From NCBI GenBank assembly GCA_963725315.1, contig CAVRYA010000012.1, positions 1 to 64,000 of the forward strand: 64,000 bases of DNA, written 5' to 3'. The translations under genes were made by a program, and so were the position numbers. The notes below the pieces were generated by a model. That model ran no database searches. It saw nothing but the letters and a program-made list of their open reading frames with translations, and was not told the origin of the DNA. The DNA is from JBBRHQ01 sp963725315 (GTDB lineage Bacteria > Actinomycetota > Thermoleophilia > Solirubrobacterales > 70-9). Shown here piece after piece: positions 15,443 through 24,023 of this stretch; within the stretch, counting starts at the first letter, position 1, and each line of letters opens with the position of its first letter.

Positions 15443-16855
15443 ATGCCGACCGAGGCCGCCGTAGAGACTGGGTCCTTCCGTGACCGCGACAGCCGCGTGG
15501 TCGTCGCGGGCGATTCCGTCTTCCGCGTTCTCAGCGAGCGCGGGGCCGAGGACTGGCGCGCGCTGGCCTCCTCCGAGCTGCTCGAGCGCCTCACCTCCGA
15601 GGGCTCGCTGGTGGCGACCGAGGAGGCCGCGCTGGCGGACATCGGGACCGATGCCCAGCTCCTTCCCGAAGGGGTCGCAGCGGTGCTGCGCCACGAGCGG
15701 ATCCCGTTCGTCTCCTACCCCTATGAGTGGACCTTCGGGATGCTCCGCGACGCCGCCCTGCTCCAGCTCGACCTCGAACTGGAGGCCCTCGAGCAGGGGC
15801 TCTCGCTGAAGGACGCAACCCCCTACAACGTCCAGTTCCGCGGCTCGGAGCCCGTGTTCATCGACGTCGGCTCCTTCGAGGCGCTGCGGGAGGGAGAGCC
15901 CTGGGCCGGCTACCGGCAGTTCTGCATGCTCTACCTCTACCCGCTGCTGCTCCAGGCCTACAAGGAGATCCCCTTCCAGCCCTGGCTGCGCGGCTCGATC
16001 GACGGCATCGCCCCACGCGAGGCCGCCCACCTGTTCAGCCTGCGCGACCGCTTCCGCAAAGGGGTCTTCACCCACGTCGCCCTGCACGCGAGGCTCGAGC
16101 GCCGCTACGAGGAGCGCGAGGGCGGCGAGGTCAAGGAGGACCTGAAGAAGGCCAACTTCAAGACCTCCTACGTGAAGGCCAACGTGCAGCGGATGCGCAA
16201 GCTGGTCGCCGGGCTGAGCTGGAAAGCGGGTGACACCGCCTGGACCGGCTACCGCGAGCAGAACACCTACACCGACGAGGACGCCGAGCGCAAGCAGGCC
16301 TTCGTGCGGGAGGCCGCGGGCGCCGTCAACCCGGGGCTCGTCTGGGACATGGGCTGCAACGACGGCGCCTACTCCCGGATCGCCGCGGAGAGCGCCTCCT
16401 ACGTGGTCGCCTTCGACTACGACCACGCCACCGTCGAGGCGCTCTACCGCTCGCTGCGCTCCGGGGAGGACCGGAAGATCCTGCCGCTGGTCGCCAACCT
16501 CGCCGATCCCTCGCCGGGGCTCGGCTGGCGGGGGCTCGAGCGGCGCCCGCTGGAGCAGCGCGGCAAGCCGGACCTGATCCTCGCGCTGGCGTTGATCCAT
16601 CACGTCTCGATCACGGCCAACGTGCCGATCGCCGAGTTCCTCGACTGGGTCCGGAGCCTCGATGCGGCGATGGTGATCGAGTTCCCGAAGCGCGATGACC
16701 CGATGGTCAGGCGGCTGCTCTCAGGTAAGAGGACAGGGTCGAACTCGGACTACGAGCTCGAGACCTTCGAGCGCGAGCTGGAGAAGCGCTTCCAGGTCTC
16801 GAAGACCGAAGCGCTGCCCTCGGGCACCCGAGTCCTCTACCGGGTGCATCCCTGA
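15443..16855 (+). CDS. class I SAM-dependent methyltransferase, NoeA-like two-domain protein
   Basis: A 470-residue protein. Its N-terminal half has a kinase-like signature, 'EQGLSLKDATPYNVQFRGSE' (about residues 115-135) and 'PVFIDVGSFEALREG', which resembles the catalytic-loop/metal-loop region of phosphotransferase folds. The C-terminal half is a methyltransferase with motif I 'LVWDMGCNDGAYSRIAAE' (near residue 300) and 'DLILALALIHHVSITANVPI'. Proteins with this layout include the rhizobial host-specificity protein NoeA. The substrate is unknown, but a sugar or lipid-linked intermediate is plausible from the neighbours. It is co-directional with the small DPGSGS gene and starts 23 bp before the next gene's GTG is reached after its stop. 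Confidence 0.82.
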   Translation: MPTEAAVETGSFRDRDSRVVVAGDSVFRVLSERGAEDWRALASSELLERLTSEGSLVATEEAALADIGTDAQLLPEGVAAVLRHERIPFVSYPYEWTFGMLRDAALLQLDLELEALEQGLSLKDATPYNVQFRGSEPVFIDVGSFEALREGEPWAGYRQFCMLYLYPLLLQAYKEIPFQPWLRGSIDGIAPREAAHLFSLRDRFRKGVFTHVALHARLERRYEEREGGEVKEDLKKANFKTSYVKANVQRMRKLVAGLSWKAGDTAWTGYREQNTYTDEDAERKQAFVREAAGAVNPGLVWDMGCNDGAYSRIAAESASYVVAFDYDHATVEALYRSLRSGEDRKILPLVANLADPSPGLGWRGLERRPLEQRGKPDLILALALIHHVSITANVPIAEFLDWVRSLDAAMVIEFPKRDDPMVRRLLSGKRTGSNSDYELETFERELEKRFQVSKTEALPSGTRVLYRVHP

Positions 16856-16877
16856 GAGCCGGACCCCGCAGGCTCCC

Positions 16878-18961
16878 GTGAGCAAGCTGGGTGAGACCTT
16901 CCGCGGACCGCGGCTGCGCGAGCTGCTGATCGGGGGGGCGCATCTGGGCGCGCTCTGGGCGTTCGCCTTCGCCTGGCCGCTGCTCGACCTGCTGGGCAAG
17001 AACCCGGACTTCTTCGTCGCCCGCAGCAACACGGCCGGGGACATCATCATCTTCGCCCTCGGCTTCATGCTGCTGCCGCCGCTGGTCATGCTCGCCCTGG
17101 AGACCCTGGTGGCGGTGTTCAGCCGAACCGCCTACCTGGTGCTCCACCTGATCCTGATCGGGGCGATGGCGGCGGTCTTCTTCGTCGCGGTCGAGAAGCG
17201 CATCTTCACCAGCCCGACCGCGCTGATCATCCTCGTCGCGGTCGCCTTCGGCGCGGCCGTGGCCTACGGCCTGCGCAGGACGCGTTTCGTACCCAGCCTG
17301 CTCGACGTGCTCGCCGTCGCGCCGGTCGTCTTCCTGGTCATCTTCTTCTTCTTCAGCGACACCTCGAAGCTGATCCTGCCGCAGAGCAACGCCAGCGCCC
17401 TCGGGGTTCGGGTGCCCTCGAAGACACCCGTGGTGGAGGTGATCTTCGACGAGTTCCCGACCGCGACGCTGCTCGACGGCCAGGGGAAGATCGACGCGAA
17501 GCGCTTCCCCCATTTCGCCGAGCTGGCCCAGCAGTCCACCTGGTATGAGAACAACACCACGGTCGCCGACTTCACCGGTCGCGCCGTGCCCGCGATCATG
17601 ACCGGCAACAACCCGAGCGGCAGCACCCTGCCAATCGCCTCGGACCAGCCGAACAGCATCTTCAGCCTGCTCGGAGGGGCCTACCGCCTCCACGTCAAGG
17701 AGGTGGTCACCCAGGTCTGCGGGGCGTCGCTGTGCGGAGAGGTGCAGCGACCCCGCCAGCTCTCCCGGCTGAAGAGCCTCGTCGATGACCTCAAGTACGT
17801 CGAGGGGCGGATCATCCTGCCACCGTCGATGGCCAACGAGCTGCCGAACGTCAGCACCACCTTCGGCAACTTCGGCAACAAGGCGGCGGCGCCGGCGACA
17901 AGGGGGCCGGGCGCTTCGCCCAGGACCTGTTCACGCCACCCTCGCCGGGCGAGTTCGAGCATTTCCTGAACCGCATCCCGGCCGGGAGCAGGACCCTGAG
18001 CCTGATCCACATGGAGCTCCCGCACGAGCCCTGGCGCTACCTGCCCAGCGGGCAGAACTACCAGGACACCTCGGTCTCTGACCTGGGCACGGCGAGCGCG
18101 GCGCGCTGGGCTGTCGGCAACGCCGGGATCGCCTCGGCCGAGGCGCGCCACTACATCCAGACGGGCTACGCCGACCGCCTCGTCGGGTTGATGATCGCGA
18201 GGCTGAAGAAGCTCGGCATCTGGAAGCGGGCGATGGTGATCGTCACGGCCGATCACGGGATCTCCTTCCAGGGAGGAACGGTCTACCGGAGGATCGCCGA
18301 GCAGGCCAACCTCGGCGGGGTCGCCAACCCGCCGCTGTTCATCAAGTACCCGGGGCAGACGAACGGGGGGACATCGCCGATCCACTCGAGGACGATCGAC
18401 ATCGTCCCCACGATCGCCCAGCAGCTCGGCATCGAGAACCTCTACAAGACGCAGGGAAAGCCGATCAGCGAGGAGGGACGCGGGGGAGAGGTTGCCGTCA
18501 CCAACGGCCAGGGCGAGGTGATCAGGATGCCGCTCTCCCGGATGCTGCGCCAGCGGGGCGCGGTGGTCAAGCAGGCCTTCTTCCGGCTCGGCAGCGGCGA
18601 CCTCTTCGATCTCGGGGCGGCTCCCGGGCTGATCGGCACCACCGCCCCGGCGCTATCGATCGGGATCCGGCCGGGGACCTCGGCCACGGTCGAGAACGGC
18701 GACGCGCTCGAGCACGTGGACCCCCGCGGGCAGGAGGTCCCGGCGTTCATCGCCGGCGAGCTCGAGGGAGTGAAGCCCGGGGCGTTGATCGCGGTGACGG
18801 TGAACGGCACCGTCGAGGCCACGGGCCGGGCCTTCCTCTTCAACGGTGAGCTGCAGTACGGCGCCGTCGTCCCTCCGAGCTCCTTCGGCGCAGGGCGAAA
18901 CCAGATCGGGGTCTACGAGGTCGGCCCCGGCAACGTCCTCACCCCGCTGGGCGGCAACTAG
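16878..18961 (+). CDS. membrane-anchored sulfatase/alkaline phosphatase-fold protein (one frameshift)
   Basis: Starts GTG 16878. Residues ~20-170 hold about five hydrophobic helices, for example 'GALWAFAFAWPLLDLLG' and 'PVVFLVIFFFFSDTSKL'. The extracellular catalytic fold begins at about residue 183 with 'KTPVVEVIFDEFPTATLLDG'. Other landmarks are 'NNTTVADFTGRAVPAIMTG', 'LSLIHMELPHEPWRYLPSG' and the metal-site 'VIVTADHGISF'. This is the domain order of LtaS-like or phosphoethanolamine transferase-like enzymes, but the usual sulfatase C/S-x-P-S-R is replaced by a T-x-x-A-V-P region, as in the two paralogues at 24-28 kb. A single-base shift near 17900 splits the frame. It probably acts on envelope glycans or lipids. 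The stop overlaps the convergent sulfatase by four bases. Confidence 0.82.
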
Positions 18962-20628
18962 GGACCGGGGCGCGGCTGCGGAGGCGGCCCGGTGGTGAAG
19001 CGGCACTGCTGGCCGTGGCAGTCCTCGAGCCTTCGCAGCTGACGCCGCAGGAAGGCGCGCACGCGCCGGTACCGCGGGTCGGTGTAGCGGTTGCGAAGCT
19101 CGTAGGGGTCCCTGCGCAGGTCATACAGCTCACGGTCGCCGGTCTCGTACTCGACGTACTTGTAGCCGTCGAGGCGCACGCCGAGGTAGTTCTCGATCGG
19201 CGCGGAGATCGAGGAGGTCGCCCGCCGCGGTCGCCCCCGACTGCCCTTCTCGGTGGGAGTGATGTCGGTCGCCTTGGCGAATGACTCGAGCAGGATCGGG
19301 CGCCGGGTGCGCAGGGCGGTGCGGGTCCAGAACGGCACCAGCGTGCGCCCGTCGAAGGAGCGATCGGCGCGCGCGCCGGCGAGCTCGACGATGGTCGGGG
19401 CGAGGTCTATGTTCGCCACCAGCTGCTCGGTGCTCGAGTTGGCCCGGATCCCGGGTCCCCTGATCAGCAGGGGCAGGCGGATGGCCGGCTCATACGGCAG
19501 GAACTTCGAGCGGTCCAGCCGGTGCTCGCCGAAGAAGAAGCCGTTGTCGGAGATGAAGAAGACGTAGGTGCGGGACAGCTCGCCACTGCGTCGCAGGGCG
19601 CCGATCAGCCGCCGCACCCCCTCGTCGACCGAGCGCAGCGACTCGAGGCTCTTCTGGTACTCGATCCGCATCCTGCGGAAGTCCGTCGGCCCCAGCGGTT
19701 CGGCGTCGTCGCGGATGAAGCTGGGCTTGTCGGAGATGTCCGCCTCGTTGAAGCCGGGCGGGCGTGGCAGCGGCGTGTCGATCGCCGAGTCCCAGTGGCG
19801 GCGCGCCGGCTCGGGGCCGATCGGCGCCGAGGAATCACCGTGCGGGGCGTTGTAGTCGAGCTGCAGGTAGAACGGCCCGCCCGGGGCGGAGCGGTCGATC
19901 TGGCGCACCGCCCGGTTGGTGAGCTGATCCTCCTGGTAGTCGCAGCTCTCCAGCGGCGGCGGGCTCAGCGGGCAGCCGGAGCCGTCCTTGTTGGCGAAGT
20001 CGGCGTAGTCGGCGCTGCCGAAGGGCCCGCGGATGGCACCGTCTCGGTTCAGCAGGTAGCCGTAGTAGAGGCGGGTCGAGTTGTCGGTGGCGTCGGTCTG
20101 CCACTCGTCCCAACCGGGCGGGACCTTGCGGGTCGGGTCATCGGGCCCCTGCCCCCCGTACTGGTTGAGGAACTTCCCGAGGTGGATCGTGCGGTAGCCG
20201 GCGCGGTGCAGCCAGACCGCGAGGTTGTGCCTGTAGATCGGGTGGTGGCGGAATGCGACCCAGCCCCCCCGGGGCGCGCTGTTGCTCAGCACCCCGGTGC
20301 TGTGGGAGTAGCGGCCGCTCAGCAGGGTCGAGCGGGAGGGACAGCAGAGCGGGTAGGAGGCGATGTAGCGGTTGAACGAGACCCCGTGCTTGCGGATCAG
20401 GTCCAGCGTGTTCGGCATCGCCCGGACCCGGTTGCCGAGCGGCGTCACCCGGGTGGCCCGCAGCTCGGCCAGGGTCTGGTCGTCGGTCTGGATCACGACG
20501 ATGTTGGGGCGCTGTACGGCAGCCGCGGCGGCGCTCCCGGTCGGGAGGCGCGTTCCGAGCAGGACCAGCGCCGCCAGCAGCGCCGCGGCGGCGATCAGGA
20601 CCCGGTTCTCTCTGGCGAGTCTCGGCAT
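18958..20628 (-). CDS. sulfatase with N-terminal membrane anchor or signal
   Basis: Counting from ATG 20628, residues 9-28 are a hydrophobic anchor or signal, then 'RPNIVVIQTDDQTLAELRAT' gives the metal-binding Asp pair (49-50). 'SYPLCCPSRSTLLSGRYSHS' holds the C-x-P-S-R sulfatase signature (Cys95), the Cys that is oxidised to formylglycine. 'TYVFFISDNGFFFGEHRL' supplies the second metal site (D-N). The C-terminal 'YEVETG'-like segment 'YKYVEYETGDRELYDLRRDP' is typical of arylsulfatase A/N-acetylglucosamine-6-sulfatase-like enzymes. The protein is about 556 residues, exported, and hydrolyses a sulfate ester of unknown type. No formylglycine-generating enzyme is in the window. ATG 20628 was chosen because the anchor then lies at the N-terminus. 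Confidence 0.9.
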   Translation of the reverse strand: MPRLARENRVLIAAAALLAALVLLGTRLPTGSAAAAAVQRPNIVVIQTDDQTLAELRATRVTPLGNRVRAMPNTLDLIRKHGVSFNRYIASYPLCCPSRSTLLSGRYSHSTGVLSNSAPRGGWVAFRHHPIYRHNLAVWLHRAGYRTIHLGKFLNQYGGQGPDDPTRKVPPGWDEWQTDATDNSTRLYYGYLLNRDGAIRGPFGSADYADFANKDGSGCPLSPPPLESCDYQEDQLTNRAVRQIDRSAPGGPFYLQLDYNAPHGDSSAPIGPEPARRHWDSAIDTPLPRPPGFNEADISDKPSFIRDDAEPLGPTDFRRMRIEYQKSLESLRSVDEGVRRLIGALRRSGELSRTYVFFISDNGFFFGEHRLDRSKFLPYEPAIRLPLLIRGPGIRANSSTEQLVANIDLAPTIVELAGARADRSFDGRTLVPFWTRTALRTRRPILLESFAKATDITPTEKGSRGRPRRATSSISAPIENYLGVRLDGYKYVEYETGDRELYDLRRDPYELRNRYTDPRYRRVRAFLRRQLRRLEDCHGQQCRFTTGPPPQPRPGP

Positions 20629-20684
20629 GGCCACTAGCGAGTCGAAACAGCCGATCCGCACTCGAGTTGCGACACTGGGGCGCG

Positions 20685-21155
20685 ATGGGCCCGGAGATTC
20701 CCGTGAGGATCGCGCCCGCCAGGGAGGCGGCCGAGGTCGCTCGCCTGCTCGGCGGCTTCCGCGACTACTACGGCGATTCCGAGCCCCCCGACGCGGCGAT
20801 CCTCGCCACGGTGGAGCGGCTGATCGGCGACCACTCGACCGAGTTCCTGCTGGCCGGAGAGCCGGCCCGGGGCGTCGCCCAGCTGCGCTTCCGCCTCTCG
20901 GTCTGGACCGGCGTCGAGGACGCCTGGCTCGAGGACCTCTTCGTCGAGCCCGATGCCCGCGGCGAGGGCTTCGGCCGCGGCCTCGCCGAGGCCTGCGTCG
21001 AGCGTGCCCGCCGGCGTGGCTGCGCCCGCATTCAGCTCGACTCCAACGAGGAGAACGAAGCGGCCGCCGGCCTCTATGCCTCGCTCGGGTTCGAGGCGGG
21101 CCGCCCGGTTCGATGGGATGGCGGCCGCGACCTCTACCTCACCAAGACCCTCTGA
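20685..21155 (+). CDS. GNAT family N-acetyltransferase
   Basis: A 156-residue protein with the GNAT fold: 'VRIAPAREAAEVARLLGGFR' (strand 1 and helix 1), 'AWLEDLFVEPDARGEGFGRG' (the acetyl-CoA pyrophosphate-binding V-x-x-x-x-R-G-x-G-x-G motif) and 'ENEAAAGLYASLGFEAG' (the last helix and strand). The acceptor amine is unknown. An upstream ATG at 20667 is also possible. It is divergent from the sulfatase and convergent with the haloacid dehalogenase gene. Confidence 0.88.
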   Translation: MGPEIPVRIAPAREAAEVARLLGGFRDYYGDSEPPDAAILATVERLIGDHSTEFLLAGEPARGVAQLRFRLSVWTGVEDAWLEDLFVEPDARGEGFGRGLAEACVERARRRGCARIQLDSNEENEAAAGLYASLGFEAGRPVRWDGGRDLYLTKTL

Positions 21156-21173
21156 GCCGGGCGGGGCGGGAGC

Positions 21174-21860
21174 TCAACCGCCGGCGCCGAGCTTCTTCAC
21201 CGCGTCGCGGAAGGTCTTCACCTCGGCGCTGGGCGCCTTGCGGCCCTCGAGCTTCTCGCCGTGGCGATTGACCCAGATCACCGGCACGTTCATCTTCAGG
21301 ACCGGCGCGATGTCGTTCTGGTAGCTGCATCCGATGTGCAGCCAGCCCTTCTTGCCGCCGATCCGGCGCGCGCACTCCTTGAAGTGGGTCGGGTCGGGCT
21401 TGTAGCTGCGCACCTGCTGGGCCGTGACCACGAGGTCGAGGTCGGTGCGCAGGTGGCGGCGCGAGATCCCCAGCAGCTTGTCGTCGATGTTGGAGACGAT
21501 CCCCACCTCGTAGCGCTTCGCCAGCCGGTCCATCGCCGCGTTGGCCTCGCGAAAGGGGAGCCAGTAGGCGACGCTGTCGGGCAGGAACTGGGCCCGTGAG
21601 GGCTCGACCTCCCAGCCCAGCTCGCCCGCGACCTTGACGATCGTCCTGCGCAGGACCTCCGCGTAGAGCTCGTAGGAGCCGGCCATGATCTCGGCCTGGA
21701 CCTCGAAGAAGCGCGCCAGGAAGGGCTCCTCCTCGAAGCTGAAGCCGTCCTTGTCGGCCTCCTTGCGGCAGGCGTCGGCGATCCCCTTCTCCCAGTCGAT
21801 CAGGGTGCCGTAGCAGTCGGTGGTGACCCAGTTGATGTTCTTCAGAGAAGGCAGCGCCAT
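21174..21860 (-). CDS. haloacid dehalogenase type II-like HAD hydrolase
   Basis: A 228-residue HAD protein. Motif I is 'VTTDCYGTLIDWEKG' (nucleophile Asp in D-x-Y-G-T, the pattern of L-2-haloacid dehalogenases and related phosphatases). Motif II is 'GIVSNIDDKLL', the Lys is in 'VRSYKPDPTHF', and the motif IV region is 'HIGCSYQNDIAPVLKMNV'. The cap domain lies between about residues 20 and 95. The true substrate may be a phosphorylated or halogenated small acid. It is divergent from sucC, with a 103-bp intergenic space that carries both promoters. Confidence 0.85.
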   Translation of the reverse strand: MALPSLKNINWVTTDCYGTLIDWEKGIADACRKEADKDGFSFEEEPFLARFFEVQAEIMAGSYELYAEVLRRTIVKVAGELGWEVEPSRAQFLPDSVAYWLPFREANAAMDRLAKRYEVGIVSNIDDKLLGISRRHLRTDLDLVVTAQQVRSYKPDPTHFKECARRIGGKKGWLHIGCSYQNDIAPVLKMNVPVIWVNRHGEKLEGRKAPSAEVKTFRDAVKKLGAGG

Positions 21861-21963
21861 GGCAAGGGGGCGGCATTATGGCAAGCGGGCGCGGCGCGGG
21901 CTTCGCGCCGGATCGGGCTGGGCATCCCCCTGCGTTCGGCTCGGGTAGGCTCCCGCAGCCGGG

Positions 21964-23103
21964 ATGGACCTGCTCGAATACCAGGGAAAGCGGCTGTTCG
22001 CCAAGCACGGCGTTCCCGTGCCCGACGGCCGCCACGCCGCGAGCGTGGATGAGGCGGTGGCCGGGGCCGCCGAGGTCGGCTATCCCTGTGTCGTCAAGGC
22101 GCAGGTCGCGATCGGCAAGAGAGGCAAGGCAGGGGGAATCAAGGTCGCCCAGGACGAGGCGGAGCTGCGCAGCCACGCCGAGGCCATCCTGGGGATGGAC
22201 ATCCGCGGCTTCACCGTGCACGAGCTGTGGATCGAGGAGGCCTCGGAGATCGCCTCCGAGCACTACGCGTCGATCATCCTCGACCGCTCCGAGAAGAAGC
22301 TGATGGCGATCGTCACCGCCCAGGGTGGGATGGACGTCGAGGAGGTCGCCGAGGCCGACCCCGCCGCCGTCGTCAAGCGCCATATCGAGCCCGGCTCGGC
22401 CTTCGGCCCCGAGCACGCCGGCGCGATCGTCGCCGATGCGGGGCTCCCCGACGACGTCCGCGAGCAGGCCGCCGACCTGCTGATGGAGCTGCAGGAGGTC
22501 GCCAGCGAGGAGGACGCGACCCTGATCGAGGTCAACCCGCTGATCGTCACCGCCGAGCGCAGGGTCCTCGCCCTCGACGCCAAGGTGACGATCGACGGCA
22601 ACGCCCTCTTCCGCCACGAGGACCTCGCCGGGCTGACCGACGTCTCCGCCGAGGACCCCCAGGAGGCGATGGCCAAGGAGAAGGGCCTCACCTACGTGAA
22701 GCTCGACGGCGACATCGGCATCCTCGGCAACGGCGCCGGGCTCTGCATGTCGACCCTCGACGTGGTCGCGCAGGCGGGCGGGGCGCCGGCCAACTTCCTC
22801 GACGCCGGGGGCGGCTCGAAGGCCGAGGCGATCGTCGACGCGCTCGAGGTGATCACATCCGACCCCAAGGTCAAGGCGGTCCTCTTCAACATCTTCGGCG
22901 GCATCACCCGCTGCGACGAGGTCGCCAAGGGGATCATCGAGGCCTCGGAGCAGATCGGGCTGACGCTGCCGCTGGTGGTGCGGCTCGACGGCACCAACTC
23001 CGAGGAGGGGCTGAGGCTGCTGGCGGAGGCCGGAATCGACGGCCTCGAGGTCGAGAAGACGATGCTCGGCGCCGCCAGGCGGGTCGTGGAGCTTGCCTCA
23101 TGA
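21964..23103 (+). CDS. sucC: succinyl-CoA synthetase beta subunit (ADP/GDP-forming)
   Basis: A 379-residue ATP-grasp subunit starting 'MDLLEYQGKRLFAKHGVPVP', with 'PCVVKAQVAIGKRGKAGGIK' in the nucleotide-binding domain, 'ATLIEVNPLIVT' (metal-binding E/N) and the C-terminal CoA-ligase lobe 'ANFLDAGGGSKAEAIVDALE' plus 'VLFNIFGGITRCDEVAKGI'. It converts succinyl-CoA to succinate with substrate-level phosphorylation in the TCA cycle, as a partner of SucD. Its stop overlaps the sucD start (ATGA). Confidence 0.97.
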   Translation: MDLLEYQGKRLFAKHGVPVPDGRHAASVDEAVAGAAEVGYPCVVKAQVAIGKRGKAGGIKVAQDEAELRSHAEAILGMDIRGFTVHELWIEEASEIASEHYASIILDRSEKKLMAIVTAQGGMDVEEVAEADPAAVVKRHIEPGSAFGPEHAGAIVADAGLPDDVREQAADLLMELQEVASEEDATLIEVNPLIVTAERRVLALDAKVTIDGNALFRHEDLAGLTDVSAEDPQEAMAKEKGLTYVKLDGDIGILGNGAGLCMSTLDVVAQAGGAPANFLDAGGGSKAEAIVDALEVITSDPKVKAVLFNIFGGITRCDEVAKGIIEASEQIGLTLPLVVRLDGTNSEEGLRLLAEAGIDGLEVEKTMLGAARRVVELAS

Positions 23104-23972
23104 GCATCGTGGTGGGGAACGACACGAAGCTTGTCGTCTCCGGCCTGACCGGGCGCGAGGGCTCCTTCCACGGGCTCCGCAACCGCGACTACGGGACCGA
23201 CCTGGTCGCCGGGGTGACGCCCGGAAAGGGGGGTCAGGACGTCGACGGGGTGCCGGTCTTCGACTCGATCGCCGAGGCGGTCTCCGAGCGCGGCGCCAAC
23301 ACCTCGATGGTCTTCGTCCCGGCCCGCTTCGCCGCCGCCGCGATCGACGAGGCGATCGACTCCGGCGTGCAGACGGTGATCGCGATCACCGAGGGCATCC
23401 CGGTCCTCGACATGCTGAGGACCTACTGGAAGGCGCGCGAGGCGGGGGTGCGGTTGATCGGCCCCAACTGCCCGGGCGTGCTCTCCCCAGGTAAGGCCAA
23501 CGTCGGGATCATCCCCGCCCAGTTCTTCGACCCCGGCAAGATCGGCGTCGTTTCGAAGTCGGGCACCCTGACCTACCAGATCGGCAACGAGCTGAAGCAG
23601 GCCGGCGCCGGGAACTCCTCGATCGTCGGGATCGGCGGCGACCCGATCGTCGGCTCGGACTTCATCGACGTCCTCACCCTGTTCGAGGCCGATCCCGAGA
23701 CCGAGCTGATCGTCATGGTCGGGGAGATCGGCGGCGACGCCGAGGAGCGCGCCGCCGAGTTCATCGCCGAGCAGATCAGCAAGCCGGTGGTCGCCTACAT
23801 CGCCGGCTTCACCGCCCCGCCCGGCAAGCAGATGGGCCACGCCGGCGCGATCATCTCCGGCTCCTCCGGAACCGCCCAGGCGAAGAAGGAAGCCCTCGAG
23901 GCGAAGGGCGTCCGGGTCGGGCAGAGCCCGACCGAGGCGGCCGAGATAGCCGTCGAGATGTTGGGAGGCTGA
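23100..23972 (+). CDS. sucD: succinyl-CoA synthetase alpha subunit
   Basis: A 290-residue subunit: the N-terminal CoA-binding Rossmann domain has 'VVSGLTGREGSFHGLRNRDY' and 'VAGVTPGKGG', then 'RLIGPNCPGVLSPGKANVGI' and 'GVVSKSGTLTYQIGNELKQA'. The phosphohistidine loop is 'GKQMGHAGAIISGSSGTAQA'. It starts at the ATG that overlaps the sucC stop, the classic coupled arrangement. It ends 49 bp before the membrane sulfatase-like gene. Confidence 0.97.
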   Translation: MSIVVGNDTKLVVSGLTGREGSFHGLRNRDYGTDLVAGVTPGKGGQDVDGVPVFDSIAEAVSERGANTSMVFVPARFAAAAIDEAIDSGVQTVIAITEGIPVLDMLRTYWKAREAGVRLIGPNCPGVLSPGKANVGIIPAQFFDPGKIGVVSKSGTLTYQIGNELKQAGAGNSSIVGIGGDPIVGSDFIDVLTLFEADPETELIVMVGEIGGDAEERAAEFIAEQISKPVVAYIAGFTAPPGKQMGHAGAIISGSSGTAQAKKEALEAKGVRVGQSPTEAAEIAVEMLGG

Positions 23973-24023
23973 CTGGCCCCATCGGGATCCCCCACGGACT
24001 CGAGCGCCCCCGGGGCATCGAGG

